8,522 bases of DNA, taken from positions 1 through 8,522 of the forward strand of contig CAKOWP010000045.1 in NCBI GenBank assembly GCA_934122385.1, written 5' to 3'. How positions within the stretch are numbered: the stretch's first letter is position 1; each line of letters opens with the position of its first letter. Of the stretch, positions 4,331 to 8,522 are shown piece by piece. A program made the translations under genes and the position numbers. The notes beneath the pieces are model-generated. The model ran no database searches and had not been told where the DNA came from. It saw nothing but the letters and a program-made list of their open reading frames with translations. This stretch comes from an uncultured Clostridia bacterium (GTDB lineage: Bacteria; Bacillota; Clostridia; TANB77; CAG-508).

Positions 4331-7300
4331 TTCTGTTACATCTGCAACTTCTTCAAGTTTCTTTTCTGTATTGATATGAAGATCTTGATATTTTTTCATA
4401 CCAGTACCAGCTGGAATTAATTTACCAATAATAACATTTTCTTTTAATCCAACTAAATCATCAACTTTTCCTTTAATAGCTGCTTCTGTAAGAACTCTTG
4501 TTGTCTCTTGGAATGATGCTGCTGATAAGAAACTGTCTGTAGCAAGAGATGCTTTAGTAATACCAAGTAATACTCTTCTTCCTGTTGCTGGACGTTTACC
4601 TTCAGCAATTGTTTCATTGTTTATATCTTCAAATTCATACATATCTACTAAAGAACCTGGGAACATATGTGTATCTCCATTATCTTCAACTCTAACCTTT
4701 TTAAGCATTTGTCTACCAATAACTTCAACGTGTTTATCATTGATATCAACACCTTGGTTTCTATAAACTTTTTGAACTTCTGATGTTAAGTATTCAAATA
4801 CTCCTTCTGGTCCTTTTAATTCAAGTATTTCAGATGGGTTTATAGAACCTTCGATAAATGGATCTCCTACTTCTACCATATCTCCATCTTTAACTTTCAT
4901 TTTTGAACCAAATGGTATTGTATATGTTCTTGAATCGTCTTTAGAAGTTACAACAACTTCTTTCTTCTTCTTTGTTTCTTTTATTTTTACTTTACCTGCA
5001 ATTTCAGAAATTATTGCAACACCCTTAGGTTTTCTAGCCTCGAATAATTCCTCAACCCTTGGAAGACCTTGAGTAATATCTGCTACACCGGCAACACCAC
5101 CAGAGTGGATAGTTCTCATTGTAAGCTGTGTACCAGGCTCACCAATTGATTGAGCTGCTATAATACCTACAGATTCACCAATAGATACTAGACTTCTTCT
5201 TGCTAATCCCATACCATAACATTTTTGACATACACCATGTTTTGATCTACATGCTAGAACTGAACGAACTTCTAGTTTTTCAATTCCTGCATTTACTATT
5301 CTGTCAGCAATTTCTTCTGTTATCATAGTATTTGTGTCAACAATAAGTTCATTTGTATTTGGATCATATACATCATTGACAACATATCTACCAATAATTC
5401 TTTCTTGCATTTTTTCAATTACTTGATTTCCATCTTTAATATCATAAACAATTAGACCTTCATGTGTTCCACAATCATGTTCTCTAACTATAATATCTTG
5501 TGATACATCAACTAATCTTCTTGTTAAGTAACCTGAATCGGCTGTTCTTAACGCTGTATCTGAAAGTCCTTTACGAGCACCATGGGCAGAAATGAAGTAT
5601 TCTAGGGCATCTAGACCTTCTGCAAATGATGATTTAATAGGAATTTCAACGGCTTTACCTGTTGTACTAGCCATAAGTCCACGGATACCAGCGATTTGTC
5701 TTAATTGGTTCATATTACCTCTGGCTCCAGATTTAACCATCATATAAATTGGGTTCAAGTCATCAAAGTTTTCTTCCATTGCTTGTGTTATTTTCTTTGT
5801 TGCTTCTTCCCAAACTTTTATTACTGAGTTATATCTTTCATCGTTTGTAATTAAACCTCTTGCATATTGTTTTCTAATAGTTTCTATCTTCTTGTCAGCT
5901 TCTTCTAGTAATCCTTTTTTAGCTGGTGGCACTTTAACATCACTCATAGAGAATGTAATACCAGCAAGTGTAGAATATTTAAATCCTAATGATTTAATAT
6001 AATCTATTACTTCTGCAGATTCAATTACACCATGTACTCTTATTGCTCTTTCAATTATTTGTCCCATGTTTTTCTTAACAACTGGGAAGTTAATTTCATA
6101 TTGTAATGGATCTTTTTCTCTGTCTATAAATCCTAAGTCTTGAGGAATTCCTTGGTTGAATATAATTCTACCAACACTTGTCTCAATTTTTCCTGTCATC
6201 ATTTCTCCATTAACTTCTTTTGTTACTCTAACAAATATTTTAGCATGCATTCCTACATCATGATTTTCATAAGCCATTATTGCTTCATCTGGGTCTTTAA
6301 AGTATTTACCTTCACCTTTTTCTCCATCCAAAATCATTGTTAAATAGTAACTTCCTAAAACCATGTCTAGTCTAGGTACTGCAACTGGTTTACCATCTTG
6401 TGGTTTTAATAAGTTGTTTGTAGATAACATCAAATATCTTGATTCTGCTTGTGCTTCTGGTGATAATGGTAAATGCACCGCCATTTGGTCACCGTCGAAG
6501 TCAGCATTAAATGCTTCACAAACTAATGGATGAAGTTTAATTGCTCTACCTTCAACAAGAACTGGTTCAAATGCTTGAATACCAAGTCTATGTAGTGTAG
6601 GCGCACGGTTTAACATTACAGGATGATCTTTTATAACATACTCTAATATTTCCCAAACTTCTGGTCTTAATCTTTCAACCATTCTTTTTGCATTTTTAAT
6701 ATTTTGAGCTATTCCTCTACCAACTAATTCTTTCATAACAAATGGTTTGAATAATTCAACAGCCATTTCTTTTGGAAGACCACATTGATAAATTTTAAGT
6801 TCTGGTCCAACAACTATAACTGAACGTCCAGAATAGTCAACCCTCTTACCTAATAAGTTTTGACGGAATCTACCTTGTTTTCCTTTTAACATGTCAGATA
6901 ATGATTTTAAAGGTCTATTTCCGGCACCTGTTACAGGTCTACCTCTTCTGCTATTATCAATCAAGGCATCAACAGATTCTTGTAGCATACGTTTTTCGTT
7001 TCTTACAATTATTTCTGGAGCTCCTAATTCTAATAATCTCTTTAATCTGTTATTTCTATTTATAACTCTTCTATATAAGTCATTTAAGTCAGATGTTGCA
7101 AATCTACCACCATCTAATTGAACCATAGGTCTTAATTCTGGTGGAATAACTGGTACAACTGACATTATCATCCATTCAGGTCTTGTATTAGAAAGTCTGA
7201 AAGAATCAACTGTATCAAGTCTTTTAACAAGTTTACCTTTCTTTTGCTCACTTGCAGTTTCTAATTCTTTTCTAATTTCCTTAGAAAGTTTATCTAAATC

Positions 7301-7849
7301 AACCTTTTCTAATAATTCTTTTAAAGCTTCAGCACCCATTTTTGCTTTAAATGAACCTCTACCGAATTTTTCCTCAGCTTCATGATATTCTTTTTCAGTT
7401 AATACTTGGCAATTAGCTAAATCACTTGTACCTTTATCTGTAACGATATAAGATGCAAAATATACAACTTTTTCTAGGTTTCTAGGTGAAACATCTAACA
7501 TTAAAGCAATTCTACTTGGTATACCTTTAAAATACCAAATATGAGCTACTGGTGCAGCAAGCTCAATGTGTCCCATTCTTTCTCTTCTTACCTTAGATTT
7601 TGTGACTTCAACACCACATCTATCACAAACTATTCCTTTATATCTAACCCTTTTATATTTACCACAGTGGCATTCCCAGTCTTTTGTTGGTCCAAATATT
7701 CTTTCACAGAAAAGACCATCTTTTTCTGGTTTTAATGTTCTATAATTAATAGTCTCTGGTTTTTTAACTTCACCTTTTGACCATTCTCTTATTTTTTCAT
7801 CTGATGCCACTCCTATTTTTATTTTATTAAAAATATCTAATTCGTCCAC
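4328..7849 (-). CDS. rpoC: DNA-directed RNA polymerase subunit beta'
   Basis: Beta' is the largest subunit of the transcribing enzyme and holds the catalytic Mg2+. The complete 1173-aa protein shows, in order: the N-terminal zinc ribbon (C60, C62, C75, C78); the clamp and rudder region with GKRVDYSGRSVIVVGPEL (334-351); NADFDGD (448-454), whose D450, D452 and D454 hold the catalytic metal; the bridge helix (GARKGLSDTALRTADSGYLT, 757-776); the second zinc site (C793, C867, C874, C877); the trigger-loop segment (IGEPGTQLTMRTIHSGG, 902-918); and the conserved C-terminal ATDSFLSAASFQETTRVLTE. It lacks the large lineage inserts and is slightly shorter than the roughly 1200-aa Bacillus protein. The start codon is GTG, with AGGGGG 7 nt upstream, and the protein begins in the usual register (MDELDIFNKIKIG). 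It follows rpoB after a long spacer and ends in a REP-like element and terminator. Confidence 0.99.
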   Translation of the reverse strand: MDELDIFNKIKIGVASDEKIREWSKGEVKKPETINYRTLKPEKDGLFCERIFGPTKDWECHCGKYKRVRYKGIVCDRCGVEVTKSKVRRERMGHIELAAPVAHIWYFKGIPSRIALMLDVSPRNLEKVVYFASYIVTDKGTSDLANCQVLTEKEYHEAEEKFGRGSFKAKMGAEALKELLEKVDLDKLSKEIRKELETASEQKKGKLVKRLDTVDSFRLSNTRPEWMIMSVVPVIPPELRPMVQLDGGRFATSDLNDLYRRVINRNNRLKRLLELGAPEIIVRNEKRMLQESVDALIDNSRRGRPVTGAGNRPLKSLSDMLKGKQGRFRQNLLGKRVDYSGRSVIVVGPELKIYQCGLPKEMAVELFKPFVMKELVGRGIAQNIKNAKRMVERLRPEVWEILEYVIKDHPVMLNRAPTLHRLGIQAFEPVLVEGRAIKLHPLVCEAFNADFDGDQMAVHLPLSPEAQAESRYLMLSTNNLLKPQDGKPVAVPRLDMVLGSYYLTMILDGEKGEGKYFKDPDEAIMAYENHDVGMHAKIFVRVTKEVNGEMMTGKIETSVGRIIFNQGIPQDLGFIDREKDPLQYEINFPVVKKNMGQIIERAIRVHGVIESAEVIDYIKSLGFKYSTLAGITFSMSDVKVPPAKKGLLEEADKKIETIRKQYARGLITNDERYNSVIKVWEEATKKITQAMEENFDDLNPIYMMVKSGARGNMNQLRQIAGIRGLMASTTGKAVEIPIKSSFAEGLDALEYFISAHGARKGLSDTALRTADSGYLTRRLVDVSQDIIVREHDCGTHEGLIVYDIKDGNQVIEKMQERIIGRYVVNDVYDPNTNELIVDTNTMITEEIADRIVNAGIEKLEVRSVLACRSKHGVCQKCYGMGLARRSLVSIGESVGIIAAQSIGEPGTQLTMRTIHSGGVAGVADITQGLPRVEELFEARKPKGVAIISEIAGKVKIKETKKKKEVVVTSKDDSRTYTIPFGSKMKVKDGDMVEVGDPFIEGSINPSEILELKGPEGVFEYLTSEVQKVYRNQGVDINDKHVEVIGRQMLKKVRVEDNGDTHMFPGSLVDMYEFEDINNETIAEGKRPATGRRVLLGITKASLATDSFLSAASFQETTRVLTEAAIKGKVDDLVGLKENVIIGKLIPAGTGMKKYQDLHINTEKKLEEVADVTE

Positions 7850-7879
7850 TATATTTCCCCCTAATAATATTTTTGGGTA

Positions 7880-7907
7880 ATTATAAAACAGCTCAGAACA
7901 CTATCCA
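7880..7907 (-). promoter_or_regulatory. Candidate internal promoter before rpoC
   Basis: TGGATA (7902-7907) and TATAAT (7880-7885) on the minus strand are 16 bp apart, 4/6 and 6/6 matches. The start would be near 7873, about 24 nt before the GTG. It lies downstream of the hairpin at 8025-8069 and could give rpoC an independent supply of transcript. The local DNA (7890-7940) is richer in G+C than other spacers in the window. Confidence 0.45.
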
Positions 7908-8024
7908 CCGCACGAACAATTCCCTACCGTCGGTTCTTCACTTTTTACAATTTATTTAATTATTTTATTTTAAATACTATATTTCAAAAACGAAGCAAAA
8001 GAGGTGTATTGCTAGGAAATCAAT

Positions 8025-8069
8025 AAAAAATCTTTGAAATTATACGTGTGTATATTGAAAAGATTTTTT
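8025..8069 (-). terminator. Terminator-like hairpin between rpoB and rpoC
   Basis: Arms 8025-8035 and 8059-8069 (AAAAAATCTTT and its complement) pair over 11 bp. Inside, TATAC and GTATA form a further 5-bp stem with a tetraloop. In minus-strand RNA the structure ends in six U residues, the shape of an intrinsic terminator or attenuator, placed 46 bp after the rpoB stop. The stem is almost all A-U, so efficiency is uncertain. Since rpoC is essential, it would have to be leaky, an RNA-processing site, or backed by the downstream promoter. Confidence 0.5.
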
Positions 8070-8070
8070 A

Positions 8071-8093
8071 GACGCTTGACACCGCAAGACGCC
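8071..8093 (-). other. GC-rich stem-loop after rpoB
   Basis: In minus-strand RNA GGCG-(U)-CUUG pairs with CAAGCGUC around CGGUGU: 8 bp with one bulge and one G-U pair. It lies 21 bp after the rpoB stop and directly before the terminator-like hairpin. No U-run follows it. It could shield the rpoB 3' end or act with the next hairpin. Confidence 0.4.
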
Positions 8094-8114
8094 CCTTTTC
8101 ATTCGTTTTACTCT

Positions 8115-8522
8115 TTATTCTTCGTCGAAAATCTCATCCTCGCCCTCATCACTCAACTCATCAAAAAGCTCATCACTATCTACATTCTCTTCTTCATCCA
8201 TTAAAAGCTCATCATTACCATCTTCAACATAACCATCTTTTAACTCATCTTCAGAAACAACTTCCTCTTCAGCTAAAAGTTTTTTATCCTTTTCAGGATC
8301 AAAATCAATACCATCTTCGATATTTTCTTTTAACTCAAGCTCTTTATTATCATCTGAATATAGACGAACATCTAATCCTAAAGATTGTAACTCTTTAACA
8401 AGAACTTTAAAGCTTTCTGGAACTCCTGGTTCAGGGATATTTTCACCTTTAACAATAGCCTCATATGTTTTAACTCTACCTACAACGTCATCAGATTTAA
8501 CTGTTAACATTTCTTGTAATGT
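8115..8522 (-). CDS. rpoB: DNA-directed RNA polymerase subunit beta, C-terminal part
   Basis: The last 135 codons of rpoB are present; the rest lies beyond the right edge. The segment TLQEMLTVKSDDVVGRVKTY and the following GENIPEPGVPESFKVLVKEL are the near-invariant C-terminal region of bacterial beta. There the last helices contact the beta' N-terminus and form part of the clamp anchor. The family core ends at about LGLDVRLYSDD. After it comes a roughly 80-residue tail, extremely rich in Asp and Glu, ending DELSDEGEDEIFDEE and probably disordered. Acidic C-terminal extensions occur in many Firmicutes beta subunits; this one is at the long end as far as I recall. Gene order rpoB then rpoC is canonical, but the 265-bp gap to rpoC is large for this pair. 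Confidence 0.98.
   Translation of the reverse strand, partial: TLQEMLTVKSDDVVGRVKTYEAIVKGENIPEPGVPESFKVLVKELQSLGLDVRLYSDDNKELELKENIEDGIDFDPEKDKKLLAEEEVVSEDELKDGYVEDGNDELLMDEEENVDSDELFDELSDEGEDEIFDEE

Noticed and set aside
7890..7940. Possible structured RNA or ribosomal-protein L12-type leader in the GC-richer part of the rpoB-rpoC spacer
   Set aside because: Only short, imperfect pairings (GAAC/GTTC and CCGAC with bulged GTGCGG) can be drawn; not enough to call an RNA element.
8040..8102. 20-codon minus-strand frame (MKRGVLRCQASKKSFQYTHV) after rpoB
   Set aside because: Ribosome site is weak, codon use is unlike the neighbours, and the sequence is explained by the two hairpins it overlaps; mentioned only as context for the spacer.
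1..8522. A new multi-gene defence, mobile or biosynthetic system
   Set aside because: All large genes belong to known housekeeping or transport families, transcription units are separate, and there is no integrase, transposase, toxin, nuclease or repeat array.

Overview
This is an AT-rich window from a low-GC Gram-positive bacterium, most likely an uncultured or gut-type Clostridia (Bacillota). The evidence is an RpoC of Firmicutes type (1173 aa, without the large insertions of proteobacterial or cyanobacterial enzymes), purine-rich Shine-Dalgarno sites before most genes, many consensus sigma-A promoters, and AT-rich intrinsic terminators. I cannot place it to genus.

Layout. Bases 1-363 (minus strand) hold the start of a P-loop nucleoside/nucleotide kinase, preceded by a 42-codon acidic mini-gene and a near-consensus promoter. 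Facing away from them is dgt, a dGTPase-like HD hydrolase (plus, 517-1722). It ends in a hairpin terminator whose stem begins in its own stop codon. Converging on it is a DAACS-family amino-acid/cation symporter (minus, 1779-3047). The 302-bp gap at 3048-3349 holds the symporter promoter, its roughly 165-nt leader, three perfect inverted repeats and the tadA terminator. Next come tadA (minus, 3350-3805) with its own promoter and a leader hairpin, then a 49-aa single-span membrane protein (minus, 3952-4101) with its own extended -10 promoter. After these lie the terminator of the RNA polymerase operon and a REP-like repeat touching the rpoC stop codon. The right half is rpoC (minus, 4328-7849, GTG start) and the C-terminal end of rpoB (minus, 8115 to window end). 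The two are separated by an unusually long 265-bp spacer carrying two hairpins and a promoter candidate.

How the genes relate. rpoB and rpoC encode the two large RNA polymerase subunits. Transcription appears to stop just after rpoC rather than running into ribosomal-protein genes. tadA makes inosine-34 in tRNA-Arg. dgt and the kinase-like gene may both act on deoxynucleotide pools and share one divergent intergenic region. The symporter is an independent unit whose binding-site residues suggest a neutral rather than acidic substrate.

Most of the window is housekeeping DNA. I found no CRISPR array, transposase, phage gene, toxin pair or recognisable riboswitch, and no convincing new multi-gene system. 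The points worth a second look are two unlisted small genes, the REP-like elements fused to two stop codons, the rpoB-rpoC spacer, the inverted repeats around the symporter promoter, and the altered substrate-site residues of the symporter.
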